Source: Burkholderiaceae bacterium
Lineage (GTDB): Bacteria > Pseudomonadota > Gammaproteobacteria > Burkholderiales > Burkholderiaceae_C
Reading direction: 5' to 3'
Assembly (NCBI GenBank): GCA_004299095.1
Contig: SCQQ01000017.1
Coordinates: 1-42,662, forward strand
Length of the DNA stretch: 42,662 bases
The notes beneath the pieces are model-generated. The model made no database searches. It was not told where the DNA came from and saw only the letters and a list, made by a program, of their open reading frames with translations. Position numbers and translations under genes: made by a program. This document shows, piece by piece, positions 15,989 through 24,177 of the stretch; the first letter of the stretch is position 1, and every line of letters begins with the position of its first letter.

Positions 15989-17359
15989 CTACGGACGGGG
16001 GGTGCTGCTCAGCCGCGCGCATGGCGCGGAATTCAGGGCACTCACGAAATCGGCGTACCACCCGAGCGCATCGTGCGTCAGCAAATGCCGATACATGCCG
16101 GACCAGCGCTGCCGGCGTTCCGGCAAGGACAGGGTCAGCGCCCGCTCGATGGCGTACGCGATCTGCTCCGCGTCCTCGGGGTCAACCGGGACGGCGCCGG
16201 CCAACTCGCGCGCGGCGCCGGCGTGCCGCGAGAGAATAAGCACGCCCGGGTCATCCGGATCCTGCGCCGCCACGTATTCCTTGGCGACCAGATTCATGCC
16301 GTCACGCAGAGGGGTGAGCAGCGCCACCCGGGCCGTGCGGTAGAGCCCGATCAGCGCCGGCGCCGCGAGACCTTTCATCATCGTATGGACGGGAACCCAG
16401 CCAGGCTGCCGGTAACGTGCATTGATGGCGGCGGTGCGGGCATTCAGTCGCGCCCGCAACCTCTGGTATCCCGGCACACCGCGGCGCGAATCGGGAATCA
16501 CCTGGAGCAATTCGGTTCTCCCATGCCGATCAGGGTGATCACGCAAAAATGCGTCAAAACCGGCGAGCCGCCGGTCAATGCCCTTGGCGGGGTCAAGCCG
16601 ATCGACGCCGAGAACCCGTTGGCATCCCCGGTCCGGCCGGCAAGCGTGCATTCCGTCATCGCACGCCCGGGCGAGCGCGGCGACGACGCCGGTCGCAATG
16701 CTGGCCGGAAAGACGCCAATCCGGCTGGCGACGAATTCCGCCGCAGGCGCATGAGCCACGGCGGTCAGGAGCCGGCACAAACCATCTGCATCCAGCGCGG
16801 TCTGCACGCCGATCAAGTCGTAGGCCCGCAGCGATGCCAGCAGCGGTCCGTGCATCGGCAAAGCGCGCCACGCAACCGGGCTGGGGCACGGCGTGTGCAG
16901 AAAGAACCCAATGCGGTTGCGCACGCCCAGCGCCCGCAGTTCGGCGCCCAGTGGGATCAGGTGGTAGTCGTGGATCCAGACGCAGTCGTCGGGCTGCAGG
17001 AGCGGTGCGAGCCGCCAGGCGAAGAGGTGATTCACGCTGCGATACGCGCGGTAGTCTTCGGGATTGCCGCGCACCCGGTCGGTCAGACCGTGCAGCAGAG
17101 GCCACAGGGTCTGGTTGCAAAAGCCGGCGTAGTGGTGCCGATACTCCGGCGCCGTCAAATCCAGCCATGCGTAATCGACGTTGGCACGTGTTCCCAGGGA
17201 CAGACGGCGCTCCGCAGCGGCAACGCAGCGGCCGCTCCAGCCCATCCACAAGCCGCCAAAGGCAGTCGCCCCAGGCTTGAGGGCGGTGACCAAGCCGCTG
17301 GGCGCGGCAGACCCAGCGAAGGCGGGCACACGGTGTGAAACCAGAACCACGCGCCCCAC
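15989..17359 (-). CDS. otsA: Trehalose-6-phosphate synthase (GT20)
   Basis: This enzyme makes trehalose-6-phosphate from UDP-glucose and glucose-6-phosphate, the first step of osmoprotectant trehalose synthesis. Signatures: N-terminal VVLVSHR, FGGLWMGWSG, CVWIHDYHLIPL, IGFFLHTPCPSP, the donor-binding VDRLDPAKG and the C-terminal TPLRDGMNLVAKEYVAAQDP. Length is 456 residues, as usual. The start is GTG at 17359 with a weak ribosome binding site. No otsB phosphatase is adjacent. The upstream neighbour (50 bp) is an archaeal-type phosphoglycerate mutase homologue. SHR replaces the commoner SNR near the substrate site, which is a modest change. Confidence 0.9.
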   Translation of the reverse strand: MGRVVLVSHRVPAFAGSAAPSGLVTALKPGATAFGGLWMGWSGRCVAAAERRLSLGTRANVDYAWLDLTAPEYRHHYAGFCNQTLWPLLHGLTDRVRGNPEDYRAYRSVNHLFAWRLAPLLQPDDCVWIHDYHLIPLGAELRALGVRNRIGFFLHTPCPSPVAWRALPMHGPLLASLRAYDLIGVQTALDADGLCRLLTAVAHAPAAEFVASRIGVFPASIATGVVAALARACDDGMHACRPDRGCQRVLGVDRLDPAKGIDRRLAGFDAFLRDHPDRHGRTELLQVIPDSRRGVPGYQRLRARLNARTAAINARYRQPGWVPVHTMMKGLAAPALIGLYRTARVALLTPLRDGMNLVAKEYVAAQDPDDPGVLILSRHAGAARELAGAVPVDPEDAEQIAYAIERALTLSLPERRQRWSGMYRHLLTHDALGWYADFVSALNSAPCARLSSTPRP

Positions 17360-17409
17360 TACCGGCCGCCCATACCCGAAACGCGCAAGGGGTCGACCAT
17401 CCGCGCCAT

Positions 17410-18771
17410 TCAGCTTGCTGGCGGATGGGGCTCGCCCAACGGCATCGGCACCGGCTCATCCGGCAGGACAACGCCCGCGCGCGCGGTGAGCCGGTGGCCC
17501 ATGAACATCGGGCGATTGGCAAAGCTCGCGAGGAGCGGCATGAAGTCCCGTGCCGCCACGGTCTTGAGCCAGCCCCCGGCCGCAAAGGATTCGCCGAATT
17601 GCCGCACGGGATCGGCACGCACGGTGGGTCCGATCACGACCAGCGGCGTCGGATCGCCGGTGTGCATGACGCCGTTGACCGAGGGCGTGGCGTGGTCCCC
17701 GGTGATCGCAATCACGGCCGACTGCGCCATTTCCGGCAGCGCGGCCAGCCCCGCGTCGATGGCCTCCAGAACGTCGCGTTTGGCGAACGGATTCTTGGTG
17801 TGTCCGGCCTCGTCCGTGGCCTTGGTGTGCACGTGCACGAAACGGGCGCCATCGGCAATCAGTTGGCGCGCGCAGTCCAGGCGCCGGGCGACATCGGCGC
17901 CCGGATCCGATGCCGGTTTCAAGTGGACAAATGGCATGCCGAGGTATTCGGCCAGCCCGCGATAGAACGTGGCATCGGTGACCGCCGCGCCACGAATGCC
18001 GTGCAGCGACAAAAACGATGGCGTCGGCAGCCGGCCGCCGGCCCATTTGGTCGTCAGGACGTCAAGCGCCGGTCGGCCTTCCGTCCTGCGCCGCGCATTG
18101 GTCGGGCTCGCCAGCAAGCGGGCGCGCACGGCATGCAGTGCGGCATTCAAATTGGCGGTGAGCCGCGCGGCGCCGGGATCGATTGCCAGCGGCTTCAGCC
18201 AATAGTGGAACGTTTCAAAGAACGGATCCGAATCGGTGACCGACGCAAAACCGCTGCCGGGAATTTTCAGGATCGCCTGACCGCGGCTGCCCAGCGACTG
18301 CAGCGCCATGCCGTGGTTCTGCAGCGGCCCCTGCAGCTCGTCCAGCAACGCGTTGGCATCCGCATCGTCGGGGCCACGTTCGGCGCGGCCGGTGACCAGG
18401 AGCCGGTCGCCTGCGACGCGTGAGGTACGCAGCGCCGCGTAGAGCACGCCCTCGCCATCCGTAACCGCAACGCCGGAGCCCAGCGCTTCGAGCACCGCAC
18501 GACCGGGAAAGGGCTCGTCAGCGTAACCAAACATGGCCCAGTGCGCCCACTCCGAGCTGGGTGCCCTTCCCCAGCCGAACGGGATGTGCCATCCATTCAT
18601 GCCGGCGGCGGCGAGCCGGTCCAGGTTGGGCGTGTTCGCGGCCTCGGACGGGGTCTTGCCGCCGAGCTCCGGAATGGCGCGATCGCCCAAGCCATCCAGC
18701 ACCAGCAGGATCATGGGCAGGCGGTCGTCCTCCAGGCGCGGCTGGTCTTCGCCGTAACCGGCCGGGATCAT
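17410..18771 (-). CDS. Archaeal-type cofactor-independent phosphoglycerate mutase homologue
   Basis: A 453-residue member of the alkaline phosphatase superfamily close to archaeal-type phosphoglycerate mutases. Metal-binding and catalytic segments: MILLVLDGLGDRAIPELGGK, TPNLDRLAAAGMNG, PSSEWAHWAMFGY with GRAVLEALGSG, HTKATDEAGHTKNP and AITGDHATPS. The ATG at 18771 overlaps the stop of the NadM-like gene in an ATGA junction and has GGAG upstream, so the two are translationally coupled. That pairing makes a glycolytic role doubtful. Homologues of this pair (an NMN-adenylyltransferase-like enzyme and a mutase-like enzyme) occur in phosphonate and phosphinate biosynthesis, but no phosphoenolpyruvate mutase is visible here. 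The substrate is unknown. Confidence 0.8.
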   Translation of the reverse strand: MIPAGYGEDQPRLEDDRLPMILLVLDGLGDRAIPELGGKTPSEAANTPNLDRLAAAGMNGWHIPFGWGRAPSSEWAHWAMFGYADEPFPGRAVLEALGSGVAVTDGEGVLYAALRTSRVAGDRLLVTGRAERGPDDADANALLDELQGPLQNHGMALQSLGSRGQAILKIPGSGFASVTDSDPFFETFHYWLKPLAIDPGAARLTANLNAALHAVRARLLASPTNARRRTEGRPALDVLTTKWAGGRLPTPSFLSLHGIRGAAVTDATFYRGLAEYLGMPFVHLKPASDPGADVARRLDCARQLIADGARFVHVHTKATDEAGHTKNPFAKRDVLEAIDAGLAALPEMAQSAVIAITGDHATPSVNGVMHTGDPTPLVVIGPTVRADPVRQFGESFAAGGWLKTVAARDFMPLLASFANRPMFMGHRLTARAGVVLPDEPVPMPLGEPHPPAS

Positions 18772-19322
18772 CGCGATTGCTCCGGCGCAGGCACGACATC
18801 CAGCACACGTTGGCGCCACGCACGCACCAGCGGCACGACGGCGTCGGGCACGTCCGGCTCCCAATCCCCGCCCGCGCGGATCAAAGTGCGGATCGTGCCG
18901 CCGTTGACGCGATGCGCGGCGTCGCCAGCGAGCGCACGCACCGCGTAACCCGCGTTCTTGAGCAAATCCACCTTCGCTTCCTCCCATGGCGAATAGACGC
19001 GAACCAACTGCAGCGCGGTGAGTGGCACATAGGACGCCCAGTACGCCGGTGCGCCCAAATCGAACGGAACGATGGTGGCACGCTCCAGCCAGCCGCGCTC
19101 ACGCAAGACGGCGGCCACGAACCGGCTGCGCTCGAAATACGTGAATGGGTTGTCCTGCGGGCGGTGGCGATGGGTGGACGCGGTTGATTGGTACAAGGCG
19201 CCCTGATCCGGGTTGGTAATGGCAACGATCAGTTGCTCGGCTTCCTGCAGCGCACGCTCGAAGAGTTCCACGTGCTGCCGGTGCAGCGGCTGAAAGCGCC
19301 CGCTGACGCACGCCAGTTTCAC
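18768..19322 (-). CDS. NadM-like nucleotidyltransferase (NMN adenylyltransferase family)
   Basis: A 184-residue nucleotidyltransferase with the N-terminal SGRFQPLHRQHVELF. The HxGH-type signature reads H14-R-Q-H17, with Gln in place of Gly. NPFTYFERSRFVAAVL, VPFDLGAPAYWASYVP, LVRVYSPWEEAKVDLLKNAG and NGGTIRTLIRAGGDW follow the order seen in archaeal NMN adenylyltransferases. It would transfer a nucleotide from ATP or CTP to a phosphorylated substrate. The start is GTG at 19322 with GAGGGG upstream. It is coupled by ATGA overlap to the mutase-like gene and follows the acyl-CoA dehydrogenase by 29 bp. True NAD synthesis is possible, but the neighbours suggest a specialised nucleotide activation. 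Confidence 0.75.
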   Translation of the reverse strand: MKLACVSGRFQPLHRQHVELFERALQEAEQLIVAITNPDQGALYQSTASTHRHRPQDNPFTYFERSRFVAAVLRERGWLERATIVPFDLGAPAYWASYVPLTALQLVRVYSPWEEAKVDLLKNAGYAVRALAGDAAHRVNGGTIRTLIRAGGDWEPDVPDAVVPLVRAWRQRVLDVVPAPEQSR

Positions 19323-19351
19323 CAACGGCCCCTCGTCTCGTCCTGCATGGC

Positions 19352-20590
19352 TCACGAATATTTCATCACGCCGCGGGCTATCGCATTGCGCTGGATCTCC
19401 GACGTGCCGGCCGGGATCCGCAAATTGCGCGCCACGCGAAACAGCTTTTCCTCCGGGCTGCCCAGCAGCAAGCCGACCGCGCCGCGCACCTGTACGGCGT
19501 TGTCGGTCACGCGATAGAAGGCTTCGTCGTTGATGACCTTGACCAAGCTGACGAGGCGTGGCGCACGGTGGTCCAGCGGCACCGCATAGGGGCCGCCCAG
19601 CGCTTCGAGTTCGGTGAGCGCGACCAGCGCCGCGGCGTGCGCCTGATAGATGTTGAGGTCCATATCCGCAATCAGGTGCTGCACCGCCTGCAGATCGGCA
19701 ATCGGGTGGCCGCCCGACTTGCGCTCCCGCGCGAACGTGCGCGCCCGATGCAGCAGCCAGCGGCCCCAGCCCGCGCACATGCCGCCGCGCGAGAGCCGGC
19801 GCCAGTTGATCCAGGCCATCGCCAGGCTGAAACCGTCGCCGATTTCGCCCACGATGCACTCCGCGGGCACGCGCACGTCGTCGAAATGCAGCGTGCCGGT
19901 GAGGCCGTCGTTCAGCATGGTCGGAATGTCCCTGCCGCGCGAGAAGCCTGGCGCCTTGGCGTCCACCAGGAACATCGAAAGCGAGCGCGTGCCCGCGCCC
20001 GGCTCGGTCACGGCAACCACCTGGATCAGGTCGGCAAAGTGCGCGTTGGTGATCCACGCCTTGGTGCCGTTGATGATCCAGTCGGTACCGTCGCGCGCGG
20101 CGTGCGTGCCCATGGCCAGCACGTCAGACCCCACCGATTCCTCGGTGTTGGCGAATGCAGCGCTGATTTCGCCGTGGATGAGCGGCGTGAGCCAGCGCTC
20201 GCGCGCCTCGGCGGAGCAGTGCTCAAGCACCGGGCTCGGCCCCTCGGTCCAGCCGTACGCCGCAAGCCCCAGACCCAAGCCCGAGTGGCGATAAACGAAC
20301 TCCACTGCGTGGTTTTGCTCGATCAGCCCGAATCCGCCGCCGCCTGCCGCCGCGCCGATGTGCGGCGCGTACAGGCCGGCTTTCCCGGACAGGCGCTGCA
20401 CCTCGCGTCGCGCCGCCCACACGGCCGGATGCATGCGCCCCGCTTCGTCCAGCTTCGGATTCCACGGCGTGCCCACACCCTGGCGCGCCAAGTCCTTTTC
20501 GATCGGCGCGACCCGTTCGTCCAGGAACGCCTGAAACTTTTCGTTGTACGCCTTTACGTGAGGCGAAACGCCGATATCGGTGGTATTCAT
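19352..20590 (-). CDS. Acyl-CoA dehydrogenase
   Basis: A FAD-dependent acyl-CoA dehydrogenase of 412 residues. Visible are AAGGGGFGLIEQN, the flavin-contacting FANTEESVGSDV (related to the usual A-x-TEP) and IINGTKAWITNA, then LHFDDVRVPAECIVGE and the C-terminal VRGAVGLLLGSPEEKLFRVA, followed by RIPAGTSEIQRNAIARGVM. The usual YEGT glutamate is replaced (PAGT), as in several subfamilies. The ATG at 20590 has AGGA nine bases upstream. It is first in a leftward run with the NadM-like and mutase-like genes, an unusual set. No other beta-oxidation gene is near. The substrate is unknown. Confidence 0.9.
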   Translation of the reverse strand: MNTTDIGVSPHVKAYNEKFQAFLDERVAPIEKDLARQGVGTPWNPKLDEAGRMHPAVWAARREVQRLSGKAGLYAPHIGAAAGGGGFGLIEQNHAVEFVYRHSGLGLGLAAYGWTEGPSPVLEHCSAEARERWLTPLIHGEISAAFANTEESVGSDVLAMGTHAARDGTDWIINGTKAWITNAHFADLIQVVAVTEPGAGTRSLSMFLVDAKAPGFSRGRDIPTMLNDGLTGTLHFDDVRVPAECIVGEIGDGFSLAMAWINWRRLSRGGMCAGWGRWLLHRARTFARERKSGGHPIADLQAVQHLIADMDLNIYQAHAAALVALTELEALGGPYAVPLDHRAPRLVSLVKVINDEAFYRVTDNAVQVRGAVGLLLGSPEEKLFRVARNLRIPAGTSEIQRNAIARGVMKYS

Positions 20591-20667
20591 GGGCTTTGAT
20601 CCTGTTGGGGCGAGAACTGGCCAAAAAAGGCCCGCTCGTGAATGCAACGGGGGTCGGAGAGCGGCAG

Positions 20668-20684
20668 TGGCACGTCACGTGCCA
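20668..20684. promoter_or_regulatory. Perfect 17-bp palindrome, candidate operator
   Basis: TGGCACGT-C-ACGTGCCA is perfectly symmetrical around a single central base. It lies 78-94 bp upstream of the acyl-CoA dehydrogenase start, a usual place for a repressor or activator of that leftward operon. No regulator gene is adjacent, so the binding protein is unknown. Confidence 0.45.
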
Positions 20685-21118
20685 GCAGCTTACATGGAGC
20701 GACCGCAAGCCAGTTTATCCCGCATGGATTGCGCCGCGGCCAGGTGCATCGCGCCCGCACCTGCGGCGCCAGCGTTGTCGAGTGAGGAAATCCATGGGAA
20801 CGCACACGCTCTGTGTGCAGTGCGCGCGCATCTCGTTGAAATCGACAACCAATCGAGCGGCTTGTCGTTGAAGCGCTGCAGGCAATCGGGCGCTGATCAA
20901 GCGATCTGGACTGGACTTTGTTGGCCCCTCTCTCGTTCTTGGCCAACGCAGAAAACCCCGGCGAACCGTGGACAAAGTCCCGGCTCTTGGGATACTTGGC
21001 GCTTTTTTGACAATAAGAGCTGGACCCCCAGTCGTCTGGTGAAAATCTATTGCTTGCCTTGTGAAAGCTCGTCATGAGTCGCCGCTTTTCGCGGGTTCTA
21101 ATCGCGCCGGACGCGCCA

Positions 21119-21142
21119 GCCGTGAACCGCCGGCGTCACGGC
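21119..21142. promoter_or_regulatory. Inverted repeat upstream of rmlB
   Basis: GCCGTGA (21119-21125) and TCACGGC (21136-21142) are perfect inverted copies around a 10-bp centre that is itself nearly symmetrical. It lies 75 bp before the rmlB start. It could be a protein-binding site or a leader hairpin; nothing else supports either. Confidence 0.3.
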
Positions 21143-21216
21143 CCCGGGTGGACGAGAAACAGGACGTGGCTGCCCGGGCGAGCGGTATCCTGTCACTGTC
21201 CCGACATTCCAATCCG

Positions 21217-22287
21217 ATGACTCTTCTGATCACTGGCGGCGCCGGCTTCATCGGCAGCAATTTCATCCTGGACCACTTGGCGCATGCGGATGAGTCGGTG
21301 ATCAATCTGGATCGCCTGACCTACGCCGGCAACGCGGAAAACCTGGCCGCGTTGCAAGGTGATGTGCGCCACACGCTGGTGTGCGGCGACATCGCCGACC
21401 GTGCATTGGTGGGGCGGCTGCTGGCCGAGTACCCGCCGCGCGCGGTGGTGCACTTCGCGGCCGAGAGCCACGTGGACCGCTCCATCCGCGGGCCGGAAGA
21501 CTTCATCCAGACCAACATCGTGGGCACGTTCCGTTTGCTGGAAACAGTGCGGGCCTGGTGGAGCGCGCTGCCGTCGCCGCAGCAGCGCGGCTTCCGCTTC
21601 CTGCATGTCAGCACGGACGAGGTGTACGGCGCGCTGGCGCCAGACGCTGCGCCATTTGCCGAGGGCCATCAGCATCAACCCAACAGTCCGTATTCCGCCA
21701 GCAAAGCGGCCGGCGACCACCTGGTGCGCGCCTGGTTCCAGACCTACGGCTTGCCCGTGCTGACCACCCACTGCAGCAACAACTACGGGCCGTATCAGTT
21801 CCCGGAAAAACTCATTCCGCTCATGATCGTGAACGCCCTCGCGGGCCAGCCGCTGCCGATCTACGGCGACGGCCTGCAGGTGCGTGATTGGCTGTACGTG
21901 GGCGACCATTGCCGCGCGCTTGAACACGTGCTGGCGGCTGGCAGTCCAGGCGAGACCTACAACATCGGCGGCCAGTGCGAGCAAACCAACCTGCGGATCG
22001 CACGCACGCTCTGCGCGTTGCTCGATCGCCTGCGCCCCAAGCCGGACGGGCGCAGCTACGCCGAGCAAATCACGTTCGTCGCCGATCGCCCCGGGCACGA
22101 CCGCCGTTACGCCATCAATGCCGGCAAGATCGCACGCGAATTGGGTTGGAAGCCAGCAGAGACGCTGGCGACCGGGCTGCTCAAGACCGTGCAGTGGTAC
22201 CTGGACCACCCCGAATGGCTGGCGCACGTCCAGACCGGCGCGTACCGCAAGTGGATGAATCGGCACTACGGAGCGATGCCGACATGA
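21217..22287 (+). CDS. rmlB: dTDP-glucose 4,6-dehydratase
   Basis: Second enzyme of dTDP-L-rhamnose synthesis, converting dTDP-glucose to dTDP-4-keto-6-deoxyglucose in the cytoplasm. The 356-residue extended SDR has the NAD-binding TGGAGFIGS (6-14), HFAAESHVDRSI, catalytic VSTDEVYG (T133, D134, E135), Y159-x-x-x-K163 in SPYSASKAAGDH, and NNYGPYQFPEKLIPLMI. The ATG at 21217 has no strong ribosome binding site, but it begins the conserved MTLLITGGAGFIG; the frame upstream is not conserved. The stop overlaps rmlD by ATGA. It supplies the precursor for LPS or exopolysaccharide rhamnose. Confidence 0.97.
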   Translation: MTLLITGGAGFIGSNFILDHLAHADESVINLDRLTYAGNAENLAALQGDVRHTLVCGDIADRALVGRLLAEYPPRAVVHFAAESHVDRSIRGPEDFIQTNIVGTFRLLETVRAWWSALPSPQQRGFRFLHVSTDEVYGALAPDAAPFAEGHQHQPNSPYSASKAAGDHLVRAWFQTYGLPVLTTHCSNNYGPYQFPEKLIPLMIVNALAGQPLPIYGDGLQVRDWLYVGDHCRALEHVLAAGSPGETYNIGGQCEQTNLRIARTLCALLDRLRPKPDGRSYAEQITFVADRPGHDRRYAINAGKIARELGWKPAETLATGLLKTVQWYLDHPEWLAHVQTGAYRKWMNRHYGAMPT

Positions 22288-23267
22288 AAATCCTGCTGCT
22301 CGGCGGGGACGGCCAGGTCGGATTCGAGCTGCAGCGTGCGCTGGCGCCGCTTGGGCCAGTCAGCGCCTTCGATCATGCCGGCTGCGACGTGACCGACACA
22401 CCGCTGTTGCGCAAGGTGATACGCGGCGCGCATCCCGACGTGATCGTGAATGCGGCGGCCTACACCGCCGTGGACCGCGCCGAAACCGAACCCGCGCTGG
22501 CGCATGCAATCAACGCGGCGGCGCTTGCCGTCATCGGCAGCGAAGCGGCGCGCACCGGGGCACTCGTGGTGCACTATTCCACCGACTACGTTTTCGACGG
22601 CACCAAGGAAGACGCCTACCACGAACGGGACCATCCGAATCCAGTCAACGTATACGGCGCCAGCAAGCTGGCGGGTGAACAGGCGCTGCAGCAATCAGGC
22701 GCGCGCCACCTGATTTTTCGCACCGGCTGGGTTGTCGGCATGCACGGCCAAAATTTTGTCAAAACCATCCTGCGATTAGTGCGCACGAAGACCACGCTGG
22801 ACGTGGTCGCCGACCAGTGGGGTGCGCCCACGCCCGCGGCGCTGATCGCCGACGTGACGGCGGTTTGCCTCCGAGCGGCCGCGCATGCACCCGACGCCGA
22901 CTTCTGCGGTCTGTACCACCTGGTTTCGAGCGGACGCACCCAGTGGCACGAATACGCCTGCCGAATAGTCGACCAGGCGCAGCGCGCCGGCTGCACGCTG
23001 GCCTTGCCGAGCACCGGTATTCGCGCGGTTGCGACCAGCGTCACACCGCGGCAGGCCAGGAGGCCCTGCAATTCGACGTTGGACACGCACAAGCTGCGCG
23101 ACACATTCGGCCTGCACCTGCCCGATTGGCGCGAAGCGGTGGACCCGGTACTGGGCGAACTGTTTCAAACACTGCGCTCGACCGCCGTTGCACCTTGGCG
23201 ACCGAGACCTTCCGACGAACCGGGTTGCATCAGCCATCAGGCGCCCGCGGTTGCTCCTAAGCCGTAA
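22284..23267 (+). CDS. rmlD: dTDP-4-dehydrorhamnose reductase
   Basis: Last enzyme of dTDP-L-rhamnose synthesis, an NAD(P)H-dependent SDR. It shows LLLGGDGQVGFELQ (nucleotide binding), NAAAYTAVDRAETEP, YSTDYVFDGTKEDAY, the catalytic Tyr/Lys in VYGASKLAGEQAL, and RRPCNSTLDTHKL near the end. It has 327 residues, about 25 more than usual. The extra part is a Pro/Arg-rich tail after GELFQTL that looks non-conserved and may come from read-on into intergenic sequence after loss of an original stop. It is translationally coupled to rmlB by ATGA overlap. Confidence 0.95.
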   Translation: MKILLLGGDGQVGFELQRALAPLGPVSAFDHAGCDVTDTPLLRKVIRGAHPDVIVNAAAYTAVDRAETEPALAHAINAAALAVIGSEAARTGALVVHYSTDYVFDGTKEDAYHERDHPNPVNVYGASKLAGEQALQQSGARHLIFRTGWVVGMHGQNFVKTILRLVRTKTTLDVVADQWGAPTPAALIADVTAVCLRAAAHAPDADFCGLYHLVSSGRTQWHEYACRIVDQAQRAGCTLALPSTGIRAVATSVTPRQARRPCNSTLDTHKLRDTFGLHLPDWREAVDPVLGELFQTLRSTAVAPWRPRPSDEPGCISHQAPAVAPKP

Positions 23268-23408
23268 ATCAAAGGGACGCGCTTTGCCCAAAAACGTCGG
23301 GATACCCCATGAAACCCAAAAGCCGTCGTCTTCGCGAAGCCTGCCCACGCCCCCGATCACGGAGCGGGAACCTCGGGCGCTCCTGATGCACCCGACGAAA
23401 GCGCCGGG

Positions 23409-23426
23409 TTCCCGCCTTCGCGGGAA
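23409..23426. repeat. REP-like hairpin between rmlD and rmlC
   Basis: TTCCCGC-CTTC-GCGGGAA is a perfect 7-bp stem with a 4-base loop, followed by TGACGG. It matches the look of the short palindromes scattered between genes in many beta- and gammaproteobacteria. I see one copy in this window. It lies in the 255-bp gap where rmlA is often found in other genomes. Confidence 0.55.
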
Positions 23427-23522
23427 TGACGGGAAGACGTGGAGCGTCGCCATGCCTTCCGACCACTGTGCAAGCACGCCCACCCTGAACGACACACGGG
23501 CTCTTGATCTTTGCGCTGCGCC

Positions 23523-24068
23523 ATGAAAGCCACCCCCACCCGCATTCCCGACGTGCTGATCTTGGAGCCTGAGGTGTTCCACGACGCGCGCGGCTTTTTT
23601 CTGGAAAGTTTCAACCGGCAGGCGTTCGCTGCCGCGACCGGCACGCAGCTCACCTTCGTGCAGGACAACCAGAGCCGCAGCGCGCGCGGCGTGCTGCGCG
23701 GGCTGCACTACCAGATCCTGCAACCCCAGGGGAAGCTGGTGCACGTGGCGCAGGGAGCGGTATTCGACGTGGCCGTCGACCTGCGCCACAGCTCGGCCAC
23801 GTTCGGCCAGTGGGTCGGCACGGAACTGAGCGCCGAGAATCACCGGCAACTCTGGATTCCACCGGGCTTTGCACACGGATTCCTGGTGCTGAGCGATTCA
23901 GCCGATTCGCTTTACAAAACCACCGATTACTACGCGCCAGAGCACGAGCGCTGCATTCGCTGGGACGATCGGACGCTCGGGATCCGCTGGCCGCTGGACG
24001 GCAACCCGCTGTTGTCCGCGCGGGATGCCGCCGGTCAGGATTTCAACGCCGCCAGCGTCTTTGCGTAG
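23523..24068 (+). CDS. rmlC: dTDP-4-dehydrorhamnose 3,5-epimerase
   Basis: Third enzyme of dTDP-L-rhamnose synthesis, a dimeric cupin that epimerises C3 and C5 of the 4-keto sugar. The 181-residue sequence has FHDARGFFLESFN, FVQDNQSRSARGVLRGLHYQ with the catalytic His, QGAVFDVAVDLRHSS, WIPPGFAHGFLVLS, and YKTTDYYAPEHERCIRWDD. Length is standard. The ATG at 23523 is preferred over the in-frame codon at 23511. It follows rmlD by 255 bp, more than within-operon spacing, and converges on manC. It is probably on the same transcript as rmlBD or has its own promoter in the gap. Confidence 0.96.
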   Translation: MKATPTRIPDVLILEPEVFHDARGFFLESFNRQAFAAATGTQLTFVQDNQSRSARGVLRGLHYQILQPQGKLVHVAQGAVFDVAVDLRHSSATFGQWVGTELSAENHRQLWIPPGFAHGFLVLSDSADSLYKTTDYYAPEHERCIRWDDRTLGIRWPLDGNPLLSARDAAGQDFNAASVFA

Positions 24069-24177
24069 CCCTGGCAATGCCGCCAGCAGACATCGGCGAC
24101 GCCACGGCAGCGGGGCTCATTTCGTCAACCGCAACGACTGCCGCCACAGCTTGGGTGCGATGGCGTCGCACCGCCGC

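Larger units (their letters stand above)
20591..21216. other. 626-bp intergenic region between divergent operons
   Basis: No supported gene. It must hold the promoters for the leftward acyl-CoA dehydrogenase run and the rightward rml genes. Two symmetrical sites are seen (20668-20684 and 21119-21142). A TTGACA at 21007-21012 has no good -10 at standard spacing. Open frames here lack recognisable protein sequence. Confidence 0.5.
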
